From Mannheimia granulomatis (GTDB taxonomy: Bacteria; Pseudomonadota; Gammaproteobacteria; Enterobacterales; Pasteurellaceae): a stretch of 64,000 nucleotides of DNA. The stretch is from positions 1,736,001-1,800,000 of the forward strand of contig NZ_CP015030.1 of the NCBI RefSeq assembly GCF_011455695.1. Direction: 5' to 3'. The position numbers and the translations under genes were made by a program. The stretch's first letter is position 1, and every line of letters starts with the position of its first letter. Below are positions 51,445 to 59,492 of the stretch, piece by piece. The notes beneath the pieces were generated by a model. It saw only the letters and a list, made by a program, of their open reading frames with translations. It had not been told where the DNA came from and did not search any database.

Positions 51445-51855
51445 TTATGCCTTATTGAATAATTTTGCATCTAATGAATATTTACCGCCACCAACAAAAA
51501 TATAAGTGAGGAATAATACTGAATATACACCTGCCAACTCCCCGCCATTTAATAATGGTAATAAAACATTACCTTGAGCACCATGAATAATAAAAAATGC
51601 ATACGCCATCATACCCGAAAGGATAAAGGCAGTTTGGCGAGTAAATAGCCCTAAAATAAAGAATGTACCGCCAACAATCTCTAAAATACCGCCGGCACCA
51701 TAAATTGAGAAAAGTGGTACACTACCGTTTCCATTGGTCATTGACATTGGGAACTCAAAGAATTTTGCTGTACCGTGAAGTAGGAACATATAACCTGCAA
51801 CAATTCGAGTAATTAAAAGAGCAAGTGGTTGTAATTTGTCTAAAGTTGAATTCAT
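51445..51855 (-). CDS. DoxX family membrane protein
   Basis: A 136-aa protein with four hydrophobic spans. LLITRIVAGYMFLLHGTAKFFEFP is the typical DoxX first span with the G-A-K-F pattern, and GGILEIVGGTFFILGLFTR is the second. DoxX proteins are linked to redox or membrane homeostasis, but no substrate can be inferred here. Confidence 0.88.
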   Translation of the reverse strand: MNSTLDKLQPLALLITRIVAGYMFLLHGTAKFFEFPMSMTNGNGSVPLFSIYGAGGILEIVGGTFFILGLFTRQTAFILSGMMAYAFFIIHGAQGNVLLPLLNGGELAGVYSVLFLTYIFVGGGKYSLDAKLFNKA

Positions 51856-51985
51856 AACGCTTTCCTTAATTGTGAAATTTGTTAAATAAAAGTAAATAAA
51901 TTTAAGGTGCGAATTCTAATTTAAAATCTTTAAATTGATAATATGATATTTATAAAATAAATTATTTACTATAAGAAAAGAATCA

Positions 51986-52663
51986 TTAAGCTCTAGCTAA
52001 TGTCCAAACCTGAATTTCCTCAACTCCCGCTTTTAATAATTCTACACAAATCACATTCAGCGTTGAGCCTGTGGTGATGACATCATCAACAATAGCAACT
52101 CGTTTATACGCCTTTAAAGGATGATAACCAAATGCTCCACGTAAGTTTTTTCGCCGTTCATGTGCTGTTAGCTCACGCTGAGAAGTTGTTGCACGATTTC
52201 GAGTTAAACTTTGCGTATCTAACGGAATTTGTAGCCATTTTGCCAGCCATTGACTTAACAATGTTGCTTGGTTAAATCCCCTTGACCAATTTCGCTGCCA
52301 AAATAGTGGTACCGGCATAATCACCTCTGGCAGAACAAGCCCTCTTTCTCGCTGGGCTTCTTTAATCGCAAGCAGTAATTGACGAGAAAGAGCCTGATCT
52401 AACCAATATTGAGACTGAAATTTAAGGCGATGAATCCAATGAGAAAGTGGCATATGATACTCTGCAACACGTACTAACTTATGCCATTTCGGCTCATTTC
52501 GTAAACAATAACCACAAGACTGTCGATTCTCCCTCAAACTCATTCCACAATGCCCGCAATAAGGCCGGTTTTTAATTAATTTCTGACAACTGGTGCAAAA
52601 ACCATGGATTCCAATATTTAAAGGTCTATCACAATGAAAACAACGAAAGCCTAATATCCCCAC
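51986..52663 (-). CDS. comF: Competence protein ComF (GntX-like phosphoribosyltransferase)
   Basis: Required for DNA uptake, probably in moving single strands into the cytoplasm. 225 aa. The N-terminal double zinc-finger Cys pattern is CFHCD, CTSC, CGHC and CGYC, followed by a type I PRTase domain with the PRPP loop VAIVDDVITTGSTL. The start is GTG 52663 behind AAAGGAGGGG. In H. influenzae comF ends the comABCDEF operon. Here it stands alone. Confidence 0.93.
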   Translation of the reverse strand: MGILGFRCFHCDRPLNIGIHGFCTSCQKLIKNRPYCGHCGMSLRENRQSCGYCLRNEPKWHKLVRVAEYHMPLSHWIHRLKFQSQYWLDQALSRQLLLAIKEAQRERGLVLPEVIMPVPLFWQRNWSRGFNQATLLSQWLAKWLQIPLDTQSLTRNRATTSQRELTAHERRKNLRGAFGYHPLKAYKRVAIVDDVITTGSTLNVICVELLKAGVEEIQVWTLARA

Positions 52664-52717
52664 ATCCCCTCCTTTTCTTTGCAGATTATCAAAATTACGG
52701 CTGTTTTTTCGGACTAT

Positions 52718-52739
52718 TTTTGTGACATTGCTCGAAAAA
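52718..52739 (-). promoter_or_regulatory. CRP-S-like competence site upstream of comF
   Basis: TGTGA (52721-52725), CATTGC, TCGAA (52732-52736) inside TTTT...AAAA flanks. Reading from the comF side, the half TTCGA resembles the CRP-S half site TGCGA that needs Sxy, and the other half is the CRP consensus. It is about 65 bp before the comF start. Confidence 0.45.
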
Positions 52740-52780
52740 AGAGTAAAATCTTTCCATTGTTCAAATAAAAGGAAAAGTAG

Positions 52781-53608
52781 ATGAAATCCCTAAAACAACC
52801 AATAAAAATTGTCTTTTTCGATATTGATGACACTTTATATGTTAAACATAAAACTTATATTCCGGCATCTATCACAGAACAAGTTCTGCCTCGCTTGAAA
52901 GCAAAGGGCATCATTCCTGCTATCGCCACCGGACGGAATCACGGCTGCTTCCCCAAAGCCTTACAACCTTATCTTAATCCGGAAACCGGCTTTGAGCTTT
53001 TTGTCACCATTAACGGGCAATATAATTTCTATAAAGACCAGATAATTAGTGATTATTCCTTAAGCTGCGAACAAATTGAGCGAATTATCACGAAAGCGAA
53101 TGAATTGGGGATTATTTACGCCTTTGTTACACCAATGACGATTGCAGTTTCAGATACTAACCCCATCGTACACGAAGCTGTGTTACCGATTACCCCAAAT
53201 TATCTAATCGATCCTAACTATCACAAAAAAGATATCCAAGAAAGAGAAGCCATAGTTCAGATGCTTCTGTTCTATCCTGAAGGTCAAAAACAAGCGGTTG
53301 AAAATAGCGGACTTTTTGCAAATGATTTAAAAGAGGCTCGCTGGCACCCCTATGCGGTCGATATTTTAAGAAAAGAAAACTCAAAAGCCCGAGGTATAAA
53401 AGATGTATTAGAACACCTCAATATTGATATTGAAAGCTCAATGGCATTTGGTGATGGGATTAATGATCTAGAAATGTTACCAACTGTCGGCTTCGGAGTT
53501 GCAATGGGAAATGGCGAACCTGAATTAAAAGCAGTGGCGGACTTTGTAACCAAACCAATTGAGGAAGATGGGATCTTATACGCCCTTGAAACCTTAGGAG
53601 TGATCTAA
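52781..53608 (+). CDS. Cof-type HAD-IIB family phosphatase
   Basis: A 275-aa haloacid-dehalogenase-superfamily hydrolase. Motif I FFDIDDTLY holds the nucleophile Asp, motif II is IATGRN, the Lys is in RKENSKARGI and motif IV is FGDGINDLEML. The cap is of the C2B type. Such enzymes dephosphorylate sugar phosphates or cofactors. The substrate cannot be told. It is divergent from comF. Confidence 0.9.
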   Translation: MKSLKQPIKIVFFDIDDTLYVKHKTYIPASITEQVLPRLKAKGIIPAIATGRNHGCFPKALQPYLNPETGFELFVTINGQYNFYKDQIISDYSLSCEQIERIITKANELGIIYAFVTPMTIAVSDTNPIVHEAVLPITPNYLIDPNYHKKDIQEREAIVQMLLFYPEGQKQAVENSGLFANDLKEARWHPYAVDILRKENSKARGIKDVLEHLNIDIESSMAFGDGINDLEMLPTVGFGVAMGNGEPELKAVADFVTKPIEEDGILYALETLGVI

Positions 53609-53612
53609 ACAA

Positions 53613-53648
53613 AAGCGGTTGTAAATTGTTACTAATTTATAACCGCTT
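53613..53648. terminator. Uptake-signal-related terminator between HAD gene and DMT transporter
   Basis: AAGCGGTTGTAAATT (53613-53627) and AATTTATAACCGCTT (53634-53648) form a 15-bp stem with one G-T pair, serving converging genes. Confidence 0.75.
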
Positions 53649-53652
53649 GCAA

Positions 53653-54576
53653 TTAAATACGCCTAAATAGCTTATCGCCCGAAATGGCTAAAATTGCTCC
53701 GGTCACCACCACAAAAGCCCCTATATAGCTAATCCAATTCATGTCAGGTTCAATAAAGATATCCGGAAAAAAATAATGACCGATAAGCGAAAAAGTCATA
53801 GTAAAAATCGGCAGCATAGTAGTCACAACACTGACTTTAGATGTATCCCAATAATTAAGTGCTTCACTATAAGCTCCATAACCAATTACCGTATTCAAGC
53901 AACAAAAAATAAAACACGCCCAGAGAAATCCACCCTCAATGTTGGCGATCTGTAAGGGTGCAGAAAAAGGGAACATTGTGATTGCACAGCCAAAGTAGAT
54001 AAGCATTAATGCTTGTTGTGCCTTAAATTGAGCCAATAGCAATTTTTGGGCAAGAGCATAAACTACCCATACAAAACTTGCACCTATACTGAATAAAATC
54101 CCTAACGTATAAGTACTTAACTGCAAAATCTCGCTGAATTTATCATTAAAAAAAGCAATCAACCCCAGAATTAGTAGACTCGAACCCAATTTCTGAAAAA
54201 AACCAAATTTTTCATTAAAAAGAAATACACCAAGTAAAATCATAGTAAAAGGTGCCAATAGCCATAATACTTGGTTAGTTGTCGGAGAAATATAATACAA
54301 TGCTTGTGCAAATAAAAAGAAATTCGCCGATAATCCTAGCACCCCTAAAATGAGCAATCCGAAATCTTTTTTTCTACAAGCGGCCAAGTTAGGTAATTTT
54401 TTTGTAAAAACTAAAATGAATAACAACCCCAATGCAGCAGCTAGAAATCTAAACCAAACAAGTGTTTGCGCATTCATAACTGCCATTACTTGCTGTGTCG
54501 CAATAGGTGAAGTTCCCCAAGCGATAGCGGTAATTAAGGCAAAAGCAAAACCTAATAAAGGTCGTTGTTGTTTCAT
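53653..54576 (-). CDS. EamA/DMT superfamily transporter
   Basis: A 307-aa protein with ten predicted spans in two EamA repeats (first ending about residue 145, second about 155-300). AITAIAWGTSPIATQQVM, ISPTTNQVLWLLAPF and LNTVIGYGAYSEALNYW are typical DMT motifs. The substrate is unknown. Drug or metabolite efflux is possible. Confidence 0.88.
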   Translation of the reverse strand: MKQQRPLLGFAFALITAIAWGTSPIATQQVMAVMNAQTLVWFRFLAAALGLLFILVFTKKLPNLAACRKKDFGLLILGVLGLSANFFLFAQALYYISPTTNQVLWLLAPFTMILLGVFLFNEKFGFFQKLGSSLLILGLIAFFNDKFSEILQLSTYTLGILFSIGASFVWVVYALAQKLLLAQFKAQQALMLIYFGCAITMFPFSAPLQIANIEGGFLWACFIFCCLNTVIGYGAYSEALNYWDTSKVSVVTTMLPIFTMTFSLIGHYFFPDIFIEPDMNWISYIGAFVVVTGAILAISGDKLFRRI

Positions 54577-54616
54577 TTTTTTCCTTATATAAAAAATCGA
54601 GCACTGATGCTAAACG

Positions 54617-54646
54617 TAAAAAACCCCGCCAAAAGCGAGGTTTTTA
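54617..54646 (-). terminator. Terminator of rplU-rpmA
   Basis: On the minus strand AAAACCTCGC (54644-54635) pairs with GCGGGGTTTT (54628-54619) with one G-T pair, followed by a T run. Confidence 0.88.
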
Positions 54647-54664
54647 TAATTCATGTTGAAATGA

Positions 54665-54922
54665 TTACTCAGCAATAATGCTCACGTATTTACGGCTCTT
54701 TTCGCCTTTCACTTCAAATTTAACTTTACCGTCTACAGTTGCAAATAAAGTGTGGTCTTTACCCATACCTACATTTGTACCTGCGTGGAATTTAGTACCA
54801 CGTTGACGAACAATGATGCTACCTGCTAATACAGATTCACCACCGAAACGTTTAACACCAAGGCGTTTAGCTTCAGAATCACGACCGTTACGAGTTGAAC
54901 CACCAGCTTTTTTAGTTGCCAT
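54665..54922 (-). CDS. rpmA: 50S ribosomal protein L27
   Basis: 85 aa, starting [18 protein letters not shown], the L27 N-terminal tail that reaches the peptidyl transferase centre. It is second in rplU-rpmA with 20 bp between genes. In many relatives obgE follows, but here the transcript ends after rpmA and a DMT transporter comes next. Confidence 0.98.
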   Translation of the reverse strand: MATKKAGGSTRNGRDSEAKRLGVKRFGGESVLAGSIIVRQRGTKFHAGTNVGMGKDHTLFATVDGKVKFEVKGEKSRKYVSIIAE

Positions 54923-54942
54923 CTACTTGATCTCCTCTGAAA

Positions 54943-55254
54943 TTATGCTTGAATCCCAGTGATTTTCACTTCTGTGAACCACTGACGATGACCTTGTTGT
55001 TTACGGCTGTGTTTACGACGACGGAATTTAACGATTTTAACTTTATCGCCACGACCTTGTGCTACAACTTCAGCCACTACTTTCGCACCAGCTAATACAG
55101 GTGCACCAATTTTAACATCTTCACCGTTAACGACCATTAACACTGAGTCAAACTCAACTTTCTCACCGGTTGCGATTTCAAGTTTTTCTAAACGAACTAC
55201 TTGACCTTCACTTACTCGGTGTTGTTTGCCGCCACTTTGGAAAACTGCGTACAT
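54943..55254 (-). CDS. rplU: 50S ribosomal protein L21
   Basis: 103 aa, equal to E. coli L21, beginning [18 protein letters not shown] and containing [22 protein letters not shown] 55254 follows GGAGT. Seven extra upstream residues are possible in the frame but not family-like. The 276-bp gap to divergent ispB is AT-rich and carries an imperfect uptake signal (GACTGCTTGC near 55401) and presumably both promoters. Confidence 0.98.
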   Translation of the reverse strand: MYAVFQSGGKQHRVSEGQVVRLEKLEIATGEKVEFDSVLMVVNGEDVKIGAPVLAGAKVVAEVVAQGRGDKVKIVKFRRRKHSRKQQGHRQWFTEVKITGIQA

Positions 55255-55530
55255 ATTTACTCCGCTACGTGCCAATTGCTTTTGCTTTTAGGCACTCAAT
55301 TAATTCATAAAAATAGGGCTGCAATTCTACGGAAAAACGAAAAAAAGAGCAAGTGAGATTTTGATAATTTTTTTAAATTAGCAAAATTTTTCGAAAATCA
55401 GACTGCTTGCTGTTTTAAAAGATGAAATGACTCGTCCGATTTTATAAGAAAACCGCAATTCTTTTTTGAACAAAGGTTAATTTAAGGTAGAATTGACACA
55501 ATTTTCATCTTAAAAAAATTAATAGGTTCG

Positions 55531-56526
55531 ATGACAATGCGCTTTTCTTTGGAACAAATCCACGCTCTTGCTAGAGAAGATATGCAAGCAGTGAATGCTG
55601 AAATTCTGGCACAACTTAATTCGGAGGTTTTACTGATAAACCAGTTAGGACATTATATTATTGCCGGTGGCGGTAAACGCATTCGCCCTTTAATTGCAGT
55701 ATTAGCAGCCAGAGCATTGAATTATACAGGTAAAAAACACATTACTGCGGCGGCTTTTATTGAATTTGTACATACTGCCACCCTTCTACATGATGATGTG
55801 GTAGACGAATCTAATATGCGTCGTGGCAGACCGACTGCGAATGCCTCTTTTGGCAATGCAGCAAGTGTGTTGGTAGGTGATTATATCTATACACGCTCAT
55901 TCCAAATGATGACAGATTTAGATTCACTTAGAGTGCTAAAAGTCATGTCTGCGGCTACAAATGCTTTAGCAGAGGGTGAAGTTCAACAATTAATGAATGT
56001 AAACGATCCAAACACTACTGAAGCAAATTATATGCGTGTAATATATAATAAAACCGCACGTCTATTTGAAGCAGCTACTCAATGTGTTGCTATTGCAGCA
56101 GGAGCAAGTGAAGAAATCGAAAATGCGTTAAAAGCTTATGGTTGCTATTTAGGCACTGCATTCCAATTGATTGATGATATTTTAGATTACTCTGCCCAAA
56201 GTGAAAGTTTAGGTAAAAATGTAGGAGATGATTTCGTAGAAGGAAAACCAACCCTACCGTTACTACACGCAATGCACGCTGCCGATAAAGCCGGTAATAC
56301 AGCTCAAGTCGAACTCATTCGTAAAGCTATTGAAAACGGTGGCGAATTGGAACAAATTCCTGACGTCTTGGCAATTATGGCAGAATATCAATCTTTGGAT
56401 TACGCCATGCAAAAAGCCCGTGAAGAAGCCCAAAAAGCAGTAGATGCTTTAGCTGTATTGCCAGAAAGTGAATATAAACAGGCACTGATCTCACTGGCGT
56501 ATTTGTCGGTCGATCGTTCCTATTGA
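55531..56526 (+). CDS. ispB: Octaprenyl diphosphate synthase IspB
   Basis: Trans-polyprenyl synthase (331 aa) making the side chain of ubiquinone and menaquinone. The two Asp-rich motifs are LLHDDVVDE and LIDDILDY, with GGGKRIRP for substrate binding. The start is ATG 55531, with ATG 55537 possible. Together with UbiE/J/B it belongs to the quinone pathway. ispB divergent from rplU is also the E. coli order. Confidence 0.95.
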   Translation: MTMRFSLEQIHALAREDMQAVNAEILAQLNSEVLLINQLGHYIIAGGGKRIRPLIAVLAARALNYTGKKHITAAAFIEFVHTATLLHDDVVDESNMRRGRPTANASFGNAASVLVGDYIYTRSFQMMTDLDSLRVLKVMSAATNALAEGEVQQLMNVNDPNTTEANYMRVIYNKTARLFEAATQCVAIAAGASEEIENALKAYGCYLGTAFQLIDDILDYSAQSESLGKNVGDDFVEGKPTLPLLHAMHAADKAGNTAQVELIRKAIENGGELEQIPDVLAIMAEYQSLDYAMQKAREEAQKAVDALAVLPESEYKQALISLAYLSVDRSY

Positions 56527-56557
56527 TTTGCAAAAAATCAGCTAAATTTAACCGCTT

Positions 56558-56626
56558 GTAGGGGTGGGTTTTAACCCGCCCACCATATAAATAGAATTTC
56601 GGGTGGGTTAAACTCCACCCCCTACG
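56558..56626. repeat. 69-bp palindromic repeat between ispB and queH
   Basis: Starts GTAGGGGTGGG (56558) and ends CCACCCCCTACG (to 56626). Each half can also fold on itself (GGGTTTTAACCC-type cores). The left end overlaps an uptake signal (ACCGCTTGT at 56551-56559). It is clearly related to the element at 58554-58623 and ends six bases before the queH start codon, where no normal ribosome binding site is left. Confidence 0.8.
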
Positions 56627-56631
56627 AAAAA

Positions 56632-57378
56632 ATGACAGAACAAAACCAACAGCCCCAAGAACATATTGAAAGCGTCCGTGCCCGTCGCCGTGCGCAAAAT
56701 CAGAAAAAAGACCCAAACGCCCCGTTTGTGCGTGAAAAGCTGAGTCTTCCGAACGGACATAACAAACTGCTGCTCCACTCCTGCTGTGCGCCTTGCTCGG
56801 GCGAAGTGATGGAAGCGATTCATGCCTCCGGTATTGAATTTACCATCTACTTCTACAACCCAAACATCCACCCAATGAAGGAATACCTAATCCGCAAAGA
56901 AGAGAATATCCGCTTTGCCGAAAAATGGGGCATTCCGTTTATCGACTTCGATGACGACTACGAAAACGACCGCCGTGAGTGGTTCCAAAAAGCCAAAGGC
57001 ATGGAGTGGGAGCCGGAGCGTGGCATTCGCTGCACGATGTGCTTTGATATGCGTTTTGAAAAAGCGGCAGAATATGCTCACAACAACGGCTTCCCGGTGT
57101 TTACAAGCTGTTTAGGCATTTCTCGCTGGAAAGATATGAACCAGATCAACGACTGTGGCCACCGTGCAGCATCAAAATTTGATGATGTGGTCTATTGGGA
57201 CTACAACTGGCGTAAAGGTGGCGGCTCGCAACGAATGATCGAGATCAGCAAACGTGAACGTTTCTACCAACAAGAGTATTGCGGCTGCGTCTATTCCTTA
57301 CGTGATTCCAACAAATGGCGATTAGAAACAGGTCGTGAGCGAATTGAAATCGGGAAACTTTATTATTCGCCGGATTAG
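56632..57378 (+). CDS. queH: Epoxyqueuosine reductase QueH
   Basis: Performs the last step of queuosine synthesis on tRNA. 248 aa of the QueH (DUF208) family. Cys motifs for the metal centres: [26 protein letters not shown] and QEYCGCVYS. The basic N-terminal extension ([12 protein letters not shown]) may contact tRNA. It is the non-orthologous replacement of QueG. ATG 56632 directly follows a palindromic repeat. GC content looks higher than in the neighbours. Confidence 0.93.
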   Translation: MTEQNQQPQEHIESVRARRRAQNQKKDPNAPFVREKLSLPNGHNKLLLHSCCAPCSGEVMEAIHASGIEFTIYFYNPNIHPMKEYLIRKEENIRFAEKWGIPFIDFDDDYENDRREWFQKAKGMEWEPERGIRCTMCFDMRFEKAAEYAHNNGFPVFTSCLGISRWKDMNQINDCGHRAASKFDDVVYWDYNWRKGGGSQRMIEISKRERFYQQEYCGCVYSLRDSNKWRLETGRERIEIGKLYYSPD

Positions 57379-57411
57379 ACTATGGTGTAGCTGTTAATGC
57401 TCCAATGAACA

Positions 57412-57580
57412 AGCTCCCCTCTTTAGAAAAGAGGGGCAGGGGGAGATTTGACAGAAGTGATAAATGGAGAAAATAGCTGCCGTTAATGTAATGTGCTTTA
57501 TTGGAACACTATTTTTTCTCTCACTTCGCTAATTGATACTGCCAAATCTCCCCTAACCCCGCTTTGCTAAAGAGGGGAAC
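57412..57580. mobile_element. MITE-like element with ~40-bp inverted ends between queH and fabD
   Basis: The left end (57412-57452) has CTCCCCTCTTTAG...AGGGGGAGATTTG. The right end (57541-57580) has CAAATCTCCCCTAACCCC and ends CTAAAGAGGGGAAC, an imperfect reverse complement of the left. About 90 AT-rich bases between them carry no gene. Each end also folds into a hairpin (CCCCTCTTT/AAAGAGGGG). No transposase is present, so it would be non-autonomous. Confidence 0.65.
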
Positions 57581-57616
57581 TGATCACTAAAATTTCAAAA
57601 AGAGGATAAAAAAACA

Positions 57617-58552
57617 ATGTCAAAATTTGCTATGGTTTTCCCAGGACAAGGCTCACAAGCTGTTGGTATGCTTGCTGATCTTGCACCACAATTTCCTATC
57701 ATAGAAAAAACATTTACTGAGGCAAGTGAGGTTTTAGGCTATGATTTATGGGATTTAGTACAAAACGGTACAGCTGAAGATTTAGGTCAAACTCAACGCA
57801 CACAACCGGCTTTATTGGCAGCATCGGTTGCACTTTACCGTGTATGGCAAGAAAAATTCCCTGAGCAAAAACCGGCTGTAATGGCTGGTCATAGTTTAGG
57901 TGAATATTCCGCATTAGTCTGTGCCGGCGTGTTAAATTTCCAAGATGCAATTCAATTAGTCGAATTGCGTGGTAATGCAATGCAACAAGCTGTTCCTGCT
58001 GGCAGCGGTGCGATGTTTGCGATTATCGGCTTGGATAATGAGGCGATTATTAAGGCATGTGAGCAAGCAGCAAGCGAGACCGGCGAAATTGTGTCAGCAG
58101 TAAACTTCAACAGCCCTGGTCAAGTGGTAATCGCTGGTACGAAAGCCGCAGCGGAAAAAGCAGGCGAATTATGTAAAGCAGCTGGAGCAAAACGTGCTTT
58201 ACCACTCGCCGTAAGCGTGCCTTCACATTGTGCATTAATGAAACCAGCGGCAGAAAAATTAGAAGCAGCTTTGCAAAATATCACACTAAATCAACCGCTT
58301 GTACCGGTTATCAATAACGTGGATGTTGCAGTTGAAACTAATGCAGAAGCAATTCGCAACGCATTAGTGCGCCAGCTGTATAGCCCTGTTCGCTGGACGG
58401 AAACGGTCGAGAAAATGGCTCAAGACGGTGTTACCACTTTATACGAAATCGGGCCGGGTAAAGTATTAACAGGCTTAACAAGCCGTATTGTAAAAGAATT
58501 AAATGCTAAAGCGGTGAATGATTTAACCTCATTCGAGGCATTGGAATTTTAA
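57617..58552 (+). CDS. fabD: Malonyl-CoA:ACP transacylase FabD
   Basis: Loads malonyl groups onto acyl carrier protein (311 aa). The nucleophile Ser is in MAGHSLGEYSALV, preceded by FPGQGSQAVGML. The catalytic His is in SVPSHCALMKP. It is normally found in fabH-fabD-fabG-acpP. Here fabH is missing upstream and a 98-bp gap with a repeat separates it from fabG. Confidence 0.96.
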   Translation: MSKFAMVFPGQGSQAVGMLADLAPQFPIIEKTFTEASEVLGYDLWDLVQNGTAEDLGQTQRTQPALLAASVALYRVWQEKFPEQKPAVMAGHSLGEYSALVCAGVLNFQDAIQLVELRGNAMQQAVPAGSGAMFAIIGLDNEAIIKACEQAASETGEIVSAVNFNSPGQVVIAGTKAAAEKAGELCKAAGAKRALPLAVSVPSHCALMKPAAEKLEAALQNITLNQPLVPVINNVDVAVETNAEAIRNALVRQLYSPVRWTETVEKMAQDGVTTLYEIGPGKVLTGLTSRIVKELNAKAVNDLTSFEALEF

Positions 58553-58553
58553 T

Positions 58554-58623
58554 CGTAGGGGCGGGTTTTAACCCTCCCATGCAAAATAGACCTATATCGG
58601 GCGGGTTAAAACCCGCCCCTACG
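58554..58623. repeat. 70-bp palindromic repeat between fabD and fabG
   Basis: Left arm begins CGTAGGGGCGGGTTTTAACC (58554) and the right arm is its reverse complement, ending CCCGCCCCTACG at 58623, apart from one mismatch. The central ~28 bp are AT-rich. It begins one base after the fabD stop. As an mRNA hairpin it could lower fabG expression. Confidence 0.85.
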
Positions 58624-58650
58624 TCAATATAAGTTCAAAAGGAACAAAAC

Positions 58651-59376
58651 ATGCAAAAAAAAATCGCATTAGTCACGGGTGCAACCCGTGGTATCGGTAA
58701 AGCGACTGCCGAAGAATTAGTCGCAAAAGGTTATACCGTAATCGGTACCGCGACTTCAGAAAAAGGTGCCGAGTCAATTTCTGCTTACTTAGGCGAAAAC
58801 GGCAAAGGCTTAGTATTAAATGTTGCTGATGCAGAATCTATTGATTCAGTGTTAAAACAAATCAAAGAGAGCTTTGGTGATATTGATGTGTTAGTAAACA
58901 ACGCCGGTATTACCCGTGACGGCTTATTAATGCGTATGAAAGATGATGATTGGTTCGATATTATCCAAACCAACCTCACTTCTGTTTACCGCTTATCCAA
59001 AGCTGTGTTACGCCCAATGATGAAAAAAGGCGGTCGTATTATCAGTATTGGCTCCGTGGTTGGCTCAATGGGTAACCCGGGTCAAACAAACTACTGTGCA
59101 GCAAAAGCCGGCTTAGTAGGCTTTTCAAAATCGTTAGCAAAAGAAGTTGCTAGTCGTGGCATTACAGTAAACGTAGTAGCACCGGGCTTTATCGCAACAG
59201 ATATGACCGATGAATTAAACGAAGATCAACGTAATGCTATTTTAAGCCAAATCCCTGCAGGTGAACTCGGCTCACCACAGGATATCGCTAAAGCTGTAGC
59301 GTTCTTAGCCTCAGATGATGCTCGTTACATCAATGGTGAAACCATTCATGTGAATGGTGGTTTATACATGGGCTAA
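58651..59376 (+). CDS. fabG: 3-oxoacyl-ACP reductase FabG
   Basis: NADPH-dependent reductase of fatty acid synthesis (241 aa, SDR family). The cofactor motif is TGATRGIGKA, then NNAGITRDGLLMRM. The catalytic Ser-Tyr-Lys are in SIGSVVGSMGNPGQTNYCAAKAG. AAAAGGAAC precedes the ATG. A terminator follows, and acpP is not the next gene. Confidence 0.96.
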   Translation: MQKKIALVTGATRGIGKATAEELVAKGYTVIGTATSEKGAESISAYLGENGKGLVLNVADAESIDSVLKQIKESFGDIDVLVNNAGITRDGLLMRMKDDDWFDIIQTNLTSVYRLSKAVLRPMMKKGGRIISIGSVVGSMGNPGQTNYCAAKAGLVGFSKSLAKEVASRGITVNVVAPGFIATDMTDELNEDQRNAILSQIPAGELGSPQDIAKAVAFLASDDARYINGETIHVNGGLYMG

Positions 59377-59401
59377 GCTGTAACAAGCGGTCTTTTTTCA
59401 G

Positions 59402-59434
59402 CCGAACTTTGTAAATATTACAAAGTTCGGTTTT
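59402..59434 (+). terminator. Terminator of fabG
   Basis: CCGAACTTTGTAA (59402-59414), loop ATA, TTACAAAGTTCGG (59418-59430), then TTTTATCGTTTTTT. An uptake signal (ACAAGCGGTC) lies just upstream. Confidence 0.92.
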
Positions 59435-59492
59435 ATCGTTTTTTATTTTGTGTTGTTGCCTCCTTTAGCAGGCAAAAAAGTGTAAATGTGTT

